From Echinarachnius parma (Eukaryota; Echinodermata; Echinoidea; Clypeasteroida; Echinarachniidae), in assembly GCA_037951105.1 (NCBI GenBank), contig JBAMJV010008256.1, positions 1 to 64,000 on the forward strand: 64,000 nucleotides of DNA, written 5' to 3'. Of the stretch, positions 36,703 through 49,194 are shown piece by piece; the first letter of the stretch is position 1, and every line of letters starts with the position of its first letter. Below the pieces are notes generated by a model, which was not told where the DNA came from, did no database searches, and saw only the letters and a list, made by a program, of their open reading frames with translations. A program made the position numbers and the translations under genes.

Positions 36703-38951
36703 CTATCCTGAGCGATAATTTGCTTTGGTGTGGTATCGTTCAAAGCAAAGGATGTGGAGAGGGACTTCACACTTTCTGCACATAAATCTTGATTCAGGGC
36801 GTAATGTTTGATCTCCTTTTTGCTTCCGTTTTCCTAGCGGCTTAGGCTTGCACGCAACACATGGTCGAGTTGCGTCTGGCTTATTTGCTGTAGGAGGGAC
36901 ATGCATGGGCCAATGTTGAGATTCTGAAAATTCCAGCCTAAGTACGTTTTCCTTATTGCATCTCCTCCCAGATCGGACTGGTCGCGGTCGGTCCTGCGCA
37001 AGCTAGTTGCCAAAGGCAATCATCTGCTCGATGAGGTCTATGACAAAGTTTAAATGGTCTACATTCCTGTCTGATACATGGCAGTACACAATGTACGCAT
37101 TCGTCACCGCCAAATCGTTCAGATGAAATATGAGTTTTTTATACCACTTGAGAGATTTTCTCATATCTGCGTATTTGTTAGTTAGAAAGTCTGACAAGTC
37201 TACTCCACCCATGTATTTGTTATAATCGAGAACAACGTCTGGTTTTTTAATGTTTTCCCCTGTCACAGGATGTTTTTTCTGTGTATCACTGAAGGTGTTG
37301 GTATGGAGAGTGCTCAGCATTGTTACATCACGTTTATCAAACCACAGCATGGCGAGCAGTTCCTTAGATCGTCTGAAGATGGACATCCCACGGGTTAGCT
37401 TTTGAGCCGGTTTCAGATTTTTAGGCATTTCACGTCTATTTGCTCTAACAGTTCCACAAGCATGGGTCCTCCGCTTGAAAAGTTCTGCAAAAAGTGTAGG
37501 ACTTGTGTACCAATTGTCCATGAAAAGGCGGTATCCTTTGTCCAAAAGTCCTGTCATCATTGACATCACAAGTCCAACAATGGTGTCCTTAGCTTTACCG
37601 GTGTAAAGTCTAAATTTCCACGTATATCCAGTCGGATCACATATCTTATACGCTTTCATGCCATACTTTGCTGGCTTGCGGGGGTTATATGTCTTGAAGC
37701 TCAGGCGCCCATAGAACTTGATGAGGGCCTCGTCGATCGCGATGGAGCGAAATGGTGTGAAGACTTTATGGAACGCTGTCGTTACTGCGTCATAAAATGG
37801 CCGGAGTTTGAAGAGCGGGTCGTAGCTTGGGTCACTGCGCTGCTTGGCCTGGTTGTTATCATTGAAGTGGAGGAAGCGGAGAAGAAGAGTGAAGCGGTCC
37901 CTCGTCATAGTCTGGCCGAAGAAAGGGGTGGCAAGGATGTTCCTGGTAGACCAGTAGAGATGGATTGCAGGTTTCCCGACGACTCCCATGAGCATGCATA
38001 ACGCCCAGAAGATGATGAGCTCTCCTGCAAAATAAAAAGAAAGAAAAAACAATTCTTCAATACTTCATACTCTTCATACATGTAAAAATGACACGAGTCA
38101 TAAACTTCACTATAAATATCAAACTAACATTTGAAAAGGTCTTTTGTCAACACTATGCCACATACATGTAGTTACAGAACATCTTCTTAGTCTTACAATC
38201 TTCTTACATTACAATTGAAAATAAATAAGATAATAGAAACCCTTTTTTATTCATATGCTGAAGAAAAACAGAAATAATACATATCAATTGTATGTTCAGT
38301 AAAGGTAATTTTGATATTATTTCTGGATTAACAAAATACAAGACTTAGACTGTACATACCTGCACTAGTTCTGGTCCAGTTCTTGGCTGGTGATGATGGC
38401 GATGGAGGGGATTCTCTCAGGACCGAAGACGCGTATTTGTTGGTCTCAACTGCAACTTCCTCAAATGTTTCCTTTGACACAAATTTGAGATAACAGTCCA
38501 GCGGAGTTGAAGTTGGTGACAGGCCTGTATCAGGACTGATACCAGGGGTGCCTGTAAACTCGAAGTGTTGAGGTCCGTCAGATGGGTTATCCTCCCAGGT
38601 CCGCCCCACTGGCTCTGCAGCTGCGACTCGACGACGCTTGATCCCGCTATCCCCCGGCACGGAAGCGGTCGCAATGGGCTCGGCTGCATGTTGGTCCCCC
38701 CTAACTCCCCGGTCGGTTCGGTCTGGATCGAGGGTATCGTTACGAGCGCTGGCGGGGTTTACAGGAGTATTTCCATTCATGGACTCTGCTGTATTCTCCG
38801 ATTCAAAGAAATCATCATTTTCTACGTCCGACGAATACTCTTCTTCGCTTGATAAGTCCATTTTATCAAATTCATTTTCAGAGTCCGAGTCAAGGATCGC
38901 TTCTCGAGCATCTTCAACGCTAAACAGAGACTTCGTTCCATGACGAGACAT
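36703..38951 (-). pseudogene. piggyBac transposase, two exons, one in-frame stop
   Basis: Exon 1 is 38951-38360, with an acidic N-terminus full of SDSENEFD and SSEEEYSSD as usual for piggyBac. The intron 38359-38025 has GTGCAG|GTATGT and TTTTGCAG, matching in phase 1. Exon 2 (38024 down) carries the DDE_Tnp_1_7 fold: SIAIDEALIKFYGR (D295), YRLFMDNWYTSP (D367) and YNKYMGGVDLSD (D473), so the catalytic triad is present. After residue 537 a TAG (37005-37003) interrupts the frame. The same frame then runs open to 36703 and contains the C-terminal cysteine-rich zinc domain (CVAC, FMCRKCEVPLHILCFERYH). That domain helps bind the termini in known piggyBac enzymes. One nonsense change is the only damage seen, so inactivation is recent. 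Stop readthrough or a sequencing error would restore a normal layout of about 637 codons. Confidence 0.85.
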
Positions 38952-39660
38952 TTTGAGATACGATGTTACATTGATAGTGATAAGCTATTACCAACGAATT
39001 GAGAACTAATTTGTGAAACAAACTACTCATGAAAATCAAAACGTTGTACTAAATAGTAAAAATCCGAGACTTTATGGCACGATGCGCAGTTGATATCCGA
39101 CAAGCATGCATTGAAATAATGGGAATGACTAGATCTAGACTAGCTAATATCCTAAATAATAAACCGGCCCGGTAGCCTGTATACGCATGAATGACCTGGA
39201 GATCAGAGCTAGGGCTTACCGCGAGCGAGACGGCTTATAACACTGTAAGCTATTCAATTCTGGGCCCAGTACCGTGTATAGGCGTGAATGAATATCGATC
39301 GATCTCATTGTGTAAGTACGTGTGCGCGCGTGCCGTGTACAAAAGATACACAGAGCGAGTTTGGAATTCGCTGCTTGTAAAATCATAATGTCCGGCTTAC
39401 ACAGTTCTAGGTAATAATAGACCCAGCGAAACCAAAATCCAGTCAAAATTGCATAAACTCACTTGTATGTGTTTGTATACGAATATCCTGAAAGAGGACT
39501 CATGCATTTCCATGCTAAACTTGTAATAAAACGAAAAATACACAACTACAGTCGGTAAAAATTGAGATGCATGTAGCCAAGAGATCAAGGTTTGTATCCA
39601 TATAATTTATATTTAATTTAGAAGGAAAATAGATGTATTTTTATGCAATTAAACTAGCCC
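38952..39660. other. 5' region of the transposase gene
   Basis: It lies between the transposase start and the right terminus and is expected to include its promoter. No motif is clear. Short frames here are not supported. Confidence 0.4.
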
Positions 39661-39748
39661 TTTCTCGGACCCGAGAAATCTCGGTTCCCGTCTGTGAGTA
39701 GGCTCCACGGGAACCGAGAATTCTCGGGCCCCGTAGTAAACGGGTTAA

Positions 39749-40406
39749 AAAGGTATGCAGATCAACATATTTGTTTTAAATTCGTCAATATAGTTTTCTT
39801 TGAAAGATACATCAAAATATTGCCCAGTATTACATACATCCCAATACCATATATTTGATTGTGTATTATGTGCCTGTTCTTAATTGCAGGCATTTTAATG
39901 TTCAGTATAACATCCCAGAAAAAAAAAACACAAACAAAATAAACTACTGTACTTACATCAAGTTAAAAACGTTGGTGAAATGTCGATGTTCACTTACAGG
40001 AATCAAATAATGCAAGCAAACAAACACAAAACAATTTGTAGTTTTTTGGTGTAGTTCATTTTTGTTTTGTTCTGATAATATGTACAATGATTGATTTTGT
40101 TATGCTCTTACCAAATAAAAAGACACATCATCCTGCTTCACGCAAAATCTTATTTAGTTCATAAATCAATATACCCCCCCCCCCTTAAAGAAACGTAACA
40201 ACAATTCAAGTTTTAATCTTCTAAGGCTATACATTTGCAAAAAGATCAATATGTAAGGACTGTCAGAAATTATTAGAAAATACACTTGAGGATTACTATA
40301 ACTTGAGATTTAATAAAAGGCCAGGGCTGGATAAGAAGTCCCGACTTACCAGAATTGACGCGAAAATAATCCCTAGGTTAAGCAATAGGGCTGTATACTC
40401 GTGGTG
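39749..40406. other. intergenic; start of a duplicated receptor flank near 40320
   Basis: Mostly AT-rich. From 40319, GGCCAGGGCTGGATAAGAAG and AATCCCTAGG match the far upstream part of the flanks at 541 and 12090. The MITE at 40407 therefore inserted into the duplicated 5' flank. Confidence 0.45.
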
Positions 40407-40877
40407 TTAAAGGGGTAGTACAGTTTTTGTAGGGCTGAGCTTTACTAACAAAAATCTGTACAATAAAATTACAAACTTATATATACGACTATATGACAAA
40501 CCTGTTACCATTCAAAAAGAGCCATTCAAACACAAGAAGAGGGCTTTATAAAAAGCATCGGTTTCAACCATTTTTCATACAAAATCATGCATGTGATGTT
40601 TTATTGAAACAATGATCAAATAGACTATTTAAAAACTCTTTTGACATTTAAACAAAAAGTGTAAGCATTAAAAATCATCACATATATCTGGCCCCCATAT
40701 TTATTACGATCAGATATATTTATTGATATTTCCGCCGATTCTGAACTAATTTTTATCAAATACAGTTTATTATGTCATTAAAACTGTATACTCTTTCAAA
40801 TTGTACACTAATTTTTACATTTTCCTACAAACAAATATTTCGTGCAGCCCCCTCTATACCAAAACTGAACTGCTACC
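40407..40877. mobile_element. TTAA-type MITE (GGGGTAGTTTAGTTTTGG family)
   Basis: It starts TTAAAGGGGTAGTACAG and ends CCAAAACTGAACTGCTACC. Internal landmarks (AAAAAGAGCCATTCAAAC, ATGCATGTGATGTTTTATTGAAA, ATATATTTATTGATATTTC) match 4288-4997. The copy lies within the 5' flank of the receptor at 41440. The right TTAA is lost. Confidence 0.65.
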
Positions 40878-41439
40878 TGGAAATAGAGGATCGGAATATG
40901 AATTATTAGTTTCATCTTAAGTCAGACATAAACTTTAATATAGTTTTTGACAAGTTAACACTCGGATAGTACAACAAAAGGAAATATGTGCCGAAGACTC
41001 ATATAAATCAACAAGACTCTAAGAACACACCCCACTATGCGTGTATGATACTTGAAGTCATGAAACTTAATCTTTCAAATAATAACTACATACATTTGAA
41101 GTGCAATAAATCAACAATAGTTACAGACTTCACATAACGATTGTTTCCACACACAGTGGGCACAATTAAATCAATGAATAAGATACAAAACAAAAACGTA
41201 GGACGACGTGTATAGTTGCACGACATTGCCATGAATCATGAAGTGAAGAAGGTATGTGGAGTAAGAAGACACAATAGAAGTTTAAATTTTCAGTCAAGGA
41301 CACATTTTACGTTAGATTGTTTTTCATATCTTACGATATGCTTCAAAAGCGATAGTCGGCTTCCACCTTTTCTCAAACTTTACAACTTCTTTCCCGCTAG
41401 GAAGTTATCAAGACTTTCGAAAGAAAGAATTAAACAACA
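40878..41439 (+). promoter_or_regulatory. duplicated 5' flank of the 41440 receptor copy
   Basis: It shares GCCATGAATCATGAAG (41229), GCGATAGTCGGCTTCCACC (41349), TTTACAACTTCT and TTTCCCGCTA (41390-41399) with the flanks of the 1268 and 12793 copies. The E2F-like core is kept although the gene itself is dead. Confidence 0.4.
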
Positions 41440-43462
41440 ATGGAACGCCCAGTGAGAGTTGTATTTGCGGCATTGACATTGTTTCTTATAGTTCAGCCAT
41501 GTCTCTCAGTTTATTTTCATTGTGATAAACGAACATTTGAACTAGAAACAAGAGGTACCAACCGTACCATTACCAATGTTCGTTGTATCGCCGAGCGGTA
41601 CTTTAAAGGAAATGAAAACATCTAGTTGTACCGATCTAATGATGAAGTGATTGGACATTGTGCTCCATTGTCTTGCGCGGAGAGTTATTGTTCCTTTGTG
41701 TGTGAGACTCAGGAAGAACTTGGAAATCGGTTCAATTTTAAATGGTGTGGGGGTAAATGTGTTTCCTTCAGTATTACAGATCCTCTGCTTGACACTGATT
41801 ACGGAGAATATTATATTTCTCTGAATTCGTCTGATAAAGTTCTTGTTCTCAACCTAACTAAGCCTTCGACGGAAAGTCCGCTAAATACAGAACACGTTTC
41901 TCATTCGGAATTTTCATATGCTCCCAGTGACACAGTTTCAAGCAGTTTCTATGGTTCTCAAGCTACAAAACTTAGGAGTAGCGGAATACAAACTACTGTT
42001 TCTGATATAACTGAAGGACAGTCTAAATGCTCACAAGAATCATGCACGACACATTTATCAACCGTCAGTGAAGTTGAACCCGACACCAATACATTTACGT
42101 TTAACGACCTATTTTTAAAAGTAATTATCCTAACGTTATCTGTTGCACTTCTCTGCACCATCGGAACAGGACTACATCTTCTAGCGCGAAGACGCACCTG
42201 AAGTGAAACACTGATTCGAGACCTACGAAATATTCCAATGGCTCTTTCACGATCAAACACAATATAGGCGATAGACAGTGCCTCCATGCCATCACAGCCT
42301 CCACTGATCAATGCACTTCCAGTCACTGGTAATCCTTCGATGCATCATCAGGCACCGATGTTGCCTCCAAGGACCAGCCCCGGTGACCATAACAGAGTAC
42401 CTTTGTCGATCGATGATTGTACGCCATACGGAGAGAGCGGGGATAACTTCCACCCTGTTTCCACTTCACGTGTGCATGACATCCAGATTAGTCAAGACAG
42501 CGTCCGAGGGGATGGCGGGGGCGTACAAACTGAGAACACATACTGCACAGTGGATGATTGCAAACGGAATGAAGACACGGGTCTGGCAATTCCGAAAATC
42601 GAGGATATTTCGGTAGACTGCAATACAATCGACGACGATAGGATACATAGGTTGTATGCCAAACCAGAGAAGAGAAGAAAGGTGCAGGGGCAGATATCCA
42701 ACGAGAAATTATCCGCCAACATTTTTGCGGAGGTTGACGAATCTGACTATGACGTCCTTAGACACAACTTTGTGAAGAAAGCAGTTTGCATTGTGCCATG
42801 TCAAATACACAGTCAGCATTTCAAAGTCAGGATATTGTCTGTCCTAGTGAAGTTAGCTCTGATATTGTGGACTAATAATCATCTTTGTGTACGGGCACAA
42901 CGTGTTTTCACTGTTGCATCGATAATTAGTAGCATGTGACAGTAACTATTGTTATGATATGCTAGAAAACTGGACTCGTGTGTTGACCGGCTTTCCACAC
43001 TCTTATCCTACGACGTCGGGTGAGAGCCCAGCAGAAGCTATTGGAGCAGAAGGAAGTAGCGTGGACGCAAACTCATCAGGGCTTCCAGGCGTCCGCTCTC
43101 CTTCTGATCTCAAGAATGATTACAACACTGACGACTCGCGTCGTATCGCATCAGATCCTGCAGAGAATAGTGGGCCGATGTTAGCAGGGGATGAGTGTTA
43201 TCACTTCCGTTGCTACCCGGGCGATATCCCTGCTCCAAGCATTGATCGTGGTATATATTCTGACGTCAGGCAGCAAACCATGTTTTCGCCGGCTACCCCT
43301 GCTTCCCTTGAGCATCAGAGTGATGCGTTGGAGGAAAGTGGCGGAGCAAGTGGGGGAGTGTCATCACCAGCCTTGGGCAGAGATCCGGGTTAACTGTATC
43401 TGGAATAATTCTTTGATTCATCTGACTACGAGCTGCTGAACCCACAAATAGTAAGGGAGTAA
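41440..43462 (+). pseudogene. receptor family copy with five in-frame stops and no frameshift
   Basis: One frame holds the whole exon 1: signal peptide, eight cysteines, DTDYGEYY, stalk, membrane helix, PMLPPR, YCTV, YAKP and SDYDVL. It is interrupted by TAG 41623-41625 (CAG in paralogs), TGA 42199-42201 (CGA) and TAG 42265-42267 (GAG). The exon-1 donor reads AA|GTTAGC and the exon-2 acceptor GACAG, both phase 2 as in receptor A. Exon 2 (about 42943-43462) has TAA 43391-43393 and TAA 43406-43408 just before FFDSSDYELL. I found no indel that changes frame. The first stop falls after 61 residues, so no membrane receptor could be made without readthrough. Confidence 0.85.
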
Positions 43463-44398
43463 CATAACTGAATTATAAATCTTAAATTTAGTCTGTAAAG
43501 CAATGGGTGTTACATATTTTCCTGTACCTATATCAAGATTAAGGACATTATCGATGTAAAGTAACACATTTCTTTAAACTCAAGTGACTGAAGTTAAATG
43601 TAAGGCATAACTAATCAAGTTATAAGCAAATGCAGTCACCACCGTTGCCATGTGGGATAATATGCGGGAGACCCATGAAGAGATTACACCCTCTGCCATG
43701 ATCATGCTGATCCAAGCCACCTTCCAGGCGAGTGATGATTTCCTGGAGCGATTATGTGAAGCCCTGCATGCATGGCAGACAAGCGGGAGGATGGCATAAT
43801 GATTCATTAATAGGAAGAGATTATGGTCAACTTTACCAAATATTTGACACTTTTTAATTGCAAAGATTGGTTGTATGAAGCAAAGATCCTGACGTTGTGT
43901 CGAGTTATGTCTTCCGACAGATCCTTATTTTATTACAGAAAGGGAATTCAAAATTGTATCATGCAGCAATAACTGTAAAGTAATAAAGAGACAACTTTAT
44001 TTGTGTTTAGCTACAAATACAGTTGCGATATGTATGTAGGTATAATGAAGATTGGCTCATTATTGTAGATACTATTGCTCAATTTTTCTAACAGTACATT
44101 TTATGACAGTTTTTGTGATTTAAAATCCATTTATATCGATCTATAGGTTATAAAACAAAAATAGTATTGGGATGTTTGATAACATGTTGTAGAATACGCC
44201 CAGCTTAAAAACACTTTAAATTAATACACAAATTGATTATGTATTATGCATTTTGTTTCGATCAACATCATCGAAATCATCATTATGTAAAACCAAAAAT
44301 ATGTGTTGAAAATTACTGTCACTTATATTTTTATTGTAAATGCTTTAAAATATTTTTGAAGATTTTAAGTCAGTTTTGGTTACTGATTCAAATATACT
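43463..44398 (+). repeat. duplicated 3' flank of the 41440 copy
   Basis: It resembles the flanks after receptors A and C: TAAAGCAATGGGTGT (43496), the CACCTTCCAGGCGAGTGATG block (43720), AAGCGGGAGGATGG (43781), GAATACGCCC and GTGTTGAAAATTACTGTCA (44303). No gene. Confidence 0.55.
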
Positions 44399-45126
44399 TC
44401 GCACAAAAAGTTCCGTAATCGAGGTTTGCGCATTAATAACTTTTCTATTAGGTTATTACCATTGATAAATTTGGTATCATTGGAAAGCGTGAATTCTCCC
44501 CTTTACATTGATATAAAATTTGCTATGAGTTGTTCATCATGGAATGTGCATTGCATCCAAATGTAGGGCAAAGTCAAAAGTGAAATGTTGCAAAATGCAC
44601 TGATTCTGTGAACAAAGGGACTTCATTTTGTTTGAAGATTAAAATGTGGCTTGAATGCTAATTACGTTATTACCATTCATGACTTTGGTATCTTTAGAAA
44701 GCGTGAATCCTCCTCTTTACATTGATATAACATTTGCTATGGATATTTTATCATGGAATGTGCATTACATCCGAATGCAGGGCAAAGTAAAAAATGAAAT
44801 GTTGGAAAATGCACTGATTTTGTCAACAGTGTGCCTTCCTTTTGTTTGAAGATTAAAACGTGGCTTGAATGCATGACCACCTCACCCCCATTCAAGCCAA
44901 GGAAGGCACTCTTTTGACAAAATCAGTGCATTTTGCAACATTGCACTTTTGACTTTGCCCTACATTTGCATGCAATGCACATTCCATGATAAAATATTCA
45001 TAGCAAATGTTATATCAATGTAAAGAGGAGGATTCACGCTTTCCAATGATACCAAATTTATGAATGGTAATAGCGTAATGTAAAAGTTATTAATGTGCAA
45101 ACCTCGATTGCGGAACTTTTTGTGCG
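44399..45126. mobile_element. 728-bp foldback element
   Basis: TCGCACAAAAAGTTCCG and AATCGAGGTTTGC at the left are mirrored at the right (GCAAACCTCGATTGCGGAAC, then TTTTTGTGCGA). Inside, the arms carry TTGGTATCATTGGAAAGCGTG and GTGAAATGTTGCAAAATGCACT, and the left arm is itself nearly duplicated (44460-44660 and 44670-44860). Related in sequence to 15320-16912. Confidence 0.75.
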
Positions 45127-45610
45127 AGGTATAGGTACCGAAAGGTTTGTTTCTGAATATATTATTGTAGGTAGGAAAAATATGTTAAGACAATCACGAT
45201 CATTAATTGTATTTAGGGAAAGAAAAACATACAATTTGTCAAAGATGTTTGAAGTTGGTCTTGAAGAAATGAAATGGATATGTTAAGTAAGCAAGGACAT
45301 TATTTGTAAAAAAAGAGAAAAGGGTGACAACATATCAAAGACACATGCAAATTTAACATAATTATTATACTTTATAGAATCCTGAAATTATTATTTTAAG
45401 TCAGCAATTGTAATGTTGTTCTGACTTTGTCTTTCTCTCTAAATGTACTTATTCGAAATTGTGCAAATTGTGCTATTGCTTGATATATTTGTAATGTGTA
45501 CATGATGTTTGTAAACTATATGATTTGTACGAGAGCAAACAAACATTAAAAAGACTACCCTATCAATATAATCGTAAAAGAATAACACATCAGCTGGTTT
45601 AGGTTTGTAT
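45127..45610 (+). repeat. duplicated receptor 3' flank, continued
   Basis: It resumes the shared flank order (GTAGGTAGGAAA, TCTTTCTCTCTAA, ATATGATTTGTACGAGAG, AATAACACATCAGCTGGTTT) interrupted by the foldback element. The element therefore inserted into this flank after duplication. Confidence 0.5.
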
Positions 45611-45611
45611 A

Positions 45612-45722
45612 ATCACTAATGCTGGCCTTAACACCTTACTTGACATGACTGGTGTTAGGATGGTGACCATCCTTACACCAGTCATGTCAAGTATGGTGTT
45701 TAAGGCTAATATTAGCGTTTAA
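45612..45722. repeat. long near-perfect hairpin
   Basis: GCCTTAACACC, TACTTGACATGACTGGTGT and AGGATGGT are followed at once by their inverse (ACCATCCT, ACACCAGTCATGTCAAGTA, GGTGTTTAAGGC). Arms are about 50 bp with only a few mismatches and almost no loop. A third partial arm (CACCGGCCCTAAACACCATACTTGA) follows at 45732. Confidence 0.75.
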
Positions 45723-45759
45723 TAAACACTAACACCGGCCCTAAACACCATACTTGAAA

Positions 45760-46092
45760 TCACACATTGTATCTCGTTGTTATATGATACGTCAACTGGG
45801 TGTTGTGTGAAATTGTCAAGTTAAATGGACTTTATATGGCGGAGTAATGAGCACAAATGCAAAGTGACATTCACTTACTCATTTCACTCTCTTTGTACAC
45901 GGTTCTGACAATCCATTGGATAATTTGACATCTGACAACTTCTATCGTAAATATCTTGTTAACGAAAGGGAAATTTGAAAAACTGAAACCTTTCCCGTGC
46001 TTGGTTTGTTAAAAAGAATACAACAAGGTATAAGGGAACCACTATAATTTCAATTGGATTTTGAGGATTTGGACAATGTTACTAAGTCCCTT
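45760..46092. mobile_element. partial TTAA MITE (CTTAGTAAC family)
   Basis: It shares TTGTGTGAAATTGTCAAG, GTACACGG, AACGAAAGGGAAATTTGAAAA, GGTATAAGGGAACC and the right end GGACAATGTTACTAAGTCCC with 5590-5972. The left terminus is missing. Confidence 0.55.
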
Positions 46093-46455
46093 TACAAACC
46101 GATTGGTTTCAACTATTTTAAATAAAAAATATTGTGCATGTGATGGTTTGTTGAAATAGTGATTGGATAATATTAGAAACCTCTTTTGTAAATGTTTGAA
46201 AATAGTTAGCATTGTAAACAAAATTGTAACGGTTCGTTCAAAATTATCGAACAATTGTGGGGCCCAACGAATATTACAAATGGTTGTGTTTTGGGATATT
46301 TCATCCGTTTCTGAACCGATCTTGATCAAATAAAGTTTATTCCGTATTTCAATTTGTTTGCTCTTTCAAATTTTACACTCAGTTTTTCATTATCTCACAC
46401 ACACATTATGTTGTGTAACGCTCTCTATACTAAAACTCAACTATCCCTTTTACAT
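46093..46455. mobile_element. partial TTAA-type MITE (GGGGTAGTTTAGTTTTGG family)
   Basis: Internal landmarks (GGTTTCAACTATTTT, CATGTGATGGTTTGTTGAAATAG, TTGATCAAATAAAGTTTATTC) and the right end ACTAAAACTCAACTATCCC are present. The left terminus is replaced by the neighbouring element. Confidence 0.55.
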
Positions 46456-47189
46456 TGTAATGTACAGTTTATGGTTGAAAACAATCCACTTTTGTTATTG
46501 CTGCACGAATTAAACAATTTCGTCTAAGAATCAACGTAACATTCTATAACATTGTGTTGACTACTTTCTTTCGATTATATGGTTTGCCTTGTCTGCTTGT
46601 TGTTGTGTCAGTGTGTGTTTTGTGATCATAGGTGAGCATAAAATAAGACCGAGTGCAGGAAGCACAACCATTTCGAAAAATTTGGTCACGCTTTAGTATA
46701 AGATTTTCAAAGATTTATTCATTTAAAATCTCATAAAAAGGCATAACCAAATATTTGAAAATACATAATTTTGTATCAAATGTTTTATTTGGTTTTATAT
46801 TAATTTTCTCGCATGGTTAGCATGTTAAGAATCACGAGGAGTTTTATGTCTACATGAGTTGAAATACAATAGTGGAACGTACTTATCCTATAAAGTTATA
46901 TCAATCATTTGGTAGTTGATAGTCAACGGAGACATTCGTCCATTAAAAAAAACTTTTATGGAAATAAAACATACATTGTAAAGCAAAACAAATGAATATA
47001 CATTTATCAACACATATGACTAAAATTATACAATAATTTATTTGTAAAGCGCCTGATGCAGAACAGCTTAGTATTGTTGGTGTACGAAAGTGAAGCCAAT
47101 AAATCCCGGACTTAAGGGGATTCGTCGATTAAATATGATAAATTGACGGACATAAATCATTGTCTACATGGCACGACAGTCCAGACCAC
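46456..47189. repeat. duplicated receptor 5' block with GGTCACGC hairpin (46681-46751)
   Basis: The segment collinear with 18420-18850 and 20030-20330: TTTTGTTATTGCTGCACGAATTAAA, GCAGGAAGCACAA, the hairpin, GTCAACGGAGACATTCGTCC, then GTACGAAAGTGAAGCCAA (47082) and ATAAATTGACGGACATAAATCA. It lies upstream of the 49195 copy, as its partner lies upstream of receptor B. Confidence 0.55.
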
Positions 47190-47752
47190 TTAAAGGGGTA
47201 GTTGAGTTCTGGTAAGGAGAGTACAGTTTTAGTGAAACTGAATTTTAGTAACAAAAACCTGCATCATTACATTACAAACTAATAGTTATAACTAGAAAGG
47301 AACACAAAATTACAAATGACGTAGTAAAGATCATGTTATCATTCAAAAAGAGCCGTTAAAACGTAAGAGGGCGCTCTCTAAACACTCATCGGTTTCAACC
47401 ATTTTGAATAAAATATTGTGCATGTGATGCTTTGTTGAAATAGTGATTAGATAGAGAAATAACCAACAACTATTTAAATACCTATTTTGTAACTTTTTTG
47501 AAAAGAGGAAGCATTTTTTGAATTTTTAACGGCTGGTTCAAAATTCTCTAATAAACCCGGGGCCCCGGGTTTATTACAAATTGTTATATTTATGGATATT
47601 TCAGCCGTTTCTGAACCGATTTTGATCAAACAAAGATGATTTTATTGTTTAAATATTATGCTCTTTAAAATTTTACACTCAGTTTTTCATTACCTCACAA
47701 ACCAATTAAGTAGTCTAGCGCCCTCTCTACCAAAACTCAACTTTCACTTTAA
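47190..47752. mobile_element. TTAA-flanked MITE (GGGGTAGTTTAGTTTTGG family)
   Basis: It starts TTAAAGGGGTAGTTGAG and ends CTACCAAAACTCAACTTTCACTTTAA, with TTAA on both sides. It interrupts the duplicated upstream flank of the 49195 copy, so it inserted after the block duplication that also produced the receptor B flank. Confidence 0.7.
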
Positions 47753-47900
47753 AGTGAACAGTTATACAGTTGTCTTTTCCGTTACTTTATTTCAGTATTC
47801 TTCGACCAGACATATCAAATTTATTACATTTGTTTAATATCTCCATACATTACCAGACGGATTCGTATCCGTTGCAAATATCTTCACATTTTGAAGCTCA

Positions 47901-48574
47901 TTAAAGGCATACTTAAGTTTTGGTAAATAGAGTACAGTTTTGGTCAAAATTAATTTTAGTAACCATAACCTGCACAATTACACTACAGACTAATAGTATT
48001 GACTCCACCATGCTCCAAAGGAATACAAAACATAGATATTCAACAACTATTTAAAATCCTCTTTTGTAAATTTTTGAAAAAAAGAAGCATTTAACAAGTA
48101 AACGGCTGGCTCAAAATCACCGAATATTTGTGGGGACCCACAAGTATTACAAATCGTTATTTTAATGGATATTTTAGATGTTTTTGAACCGATTTTGATC
48201 AAAGAAAGATTATTATGTCATTCAAATTGTATGCTTCTTCAAATCTGACACTAAGTGTCTCATTATCTCACATACAAAAAAATAGTTGTTGATTATCACT
48301 CTATCTAATCACTATTTCAAAAAAAAACATCACATGCACATTTTTTGTTTAAATGGTTGAATCCAACGAGTTTTTAAAGAGCGCCCTCTTGAGTTTGAAC
48401 GGCTCTTTTTAAATAATAACATGCTCTTTACTTAGTCGTTTATAATGCGTTATCACTGTCGAGCATGGTGGAGTTAGAATTATTAGTTTGTAGTGTAATG
48501 GTGCAGGTGTTTGTTACTAACAATCAGTTTGACCGAAATTGTACTCTCTTTACCAAAACTCAACTATCCCTTTT
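47901..48574. mobile_element. TTAA-type MITE with inverted halves
   Basis: It starts TTAAAGGCATACTTAAGTTTTGG and ends CCAAAACTCAACTATCCC. The right half repeats family landmarks in reverse complement (GAGTTTGAACGGCTCTTTTT, CGAGCATGGTGGAGTTAGAA). Two family members thus appear joined head to head. Confidence 0.6.
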
Positions 48575-49194
48575 TCAAGTAGGGATAGAGATTAATAAAT
48601 AGTTTCATCGTATGTCTATGAAATATTATATCAAACATCATGTTTAAAAAAGTGAACCACTCCAGAAGTACCAGCAAAAAGATAAATGATGTCGAAGACT
48701 ATAAACAACAAGACTTTTAAAAACATACTCACTAGTATCACTAGGATAGTGATGTTTTAAATCATGAAACAACCTGAAGAGGACATGAATGATAACCAAA
48801 CACAAGTAAAGTGGAATTTAATCAACAGTTCTAAGCTTCACATAACATTTCGTTTCCATGAAAAGTGCTTTCAAGTAAACCCATAAATACAAGCCGGATG
48901 ACATTTGAGTGGATACTAAATTGAAATATATAATGAATTAAGGACGGTGTACGGACTACAACACAATATAAGTAATACATTATGGACTAGAAGTAAAGAC
49001 ACGCCTCGTGATGAAGCATTTGTGATGGTAGTCTTAACTATTCACCAGCGTCAGTGAGCATGCTCACTCAAAATCAGACTATAATTAAGGCCTATTCAAC
49101 AGTGTGCAATTTGTATTAAATTAAGGATTAACATCATTGACATTTCGCTTAGATTATAAAGCTCAAGGTTATTAACATCAATCAAGGAATAAAT
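48575..49194 (+). other. 5' flank of receptor C
   Basis: AT-rich. Weak similarity to the other receptor flanks (AAGTGGAATTTAATCAACAG near 48807, as AAGTGGAAATCAATCAACAA near 916) shows that it belongs to the duplicated block. The TTTCCCGCTA motif is not found here. Confidence 0.4.

Noticed and set aside
37768..38001. 77-codon + frame and those at 38565-38943
   Set aside because: Opposite strand of the piggyBac transposase exons.
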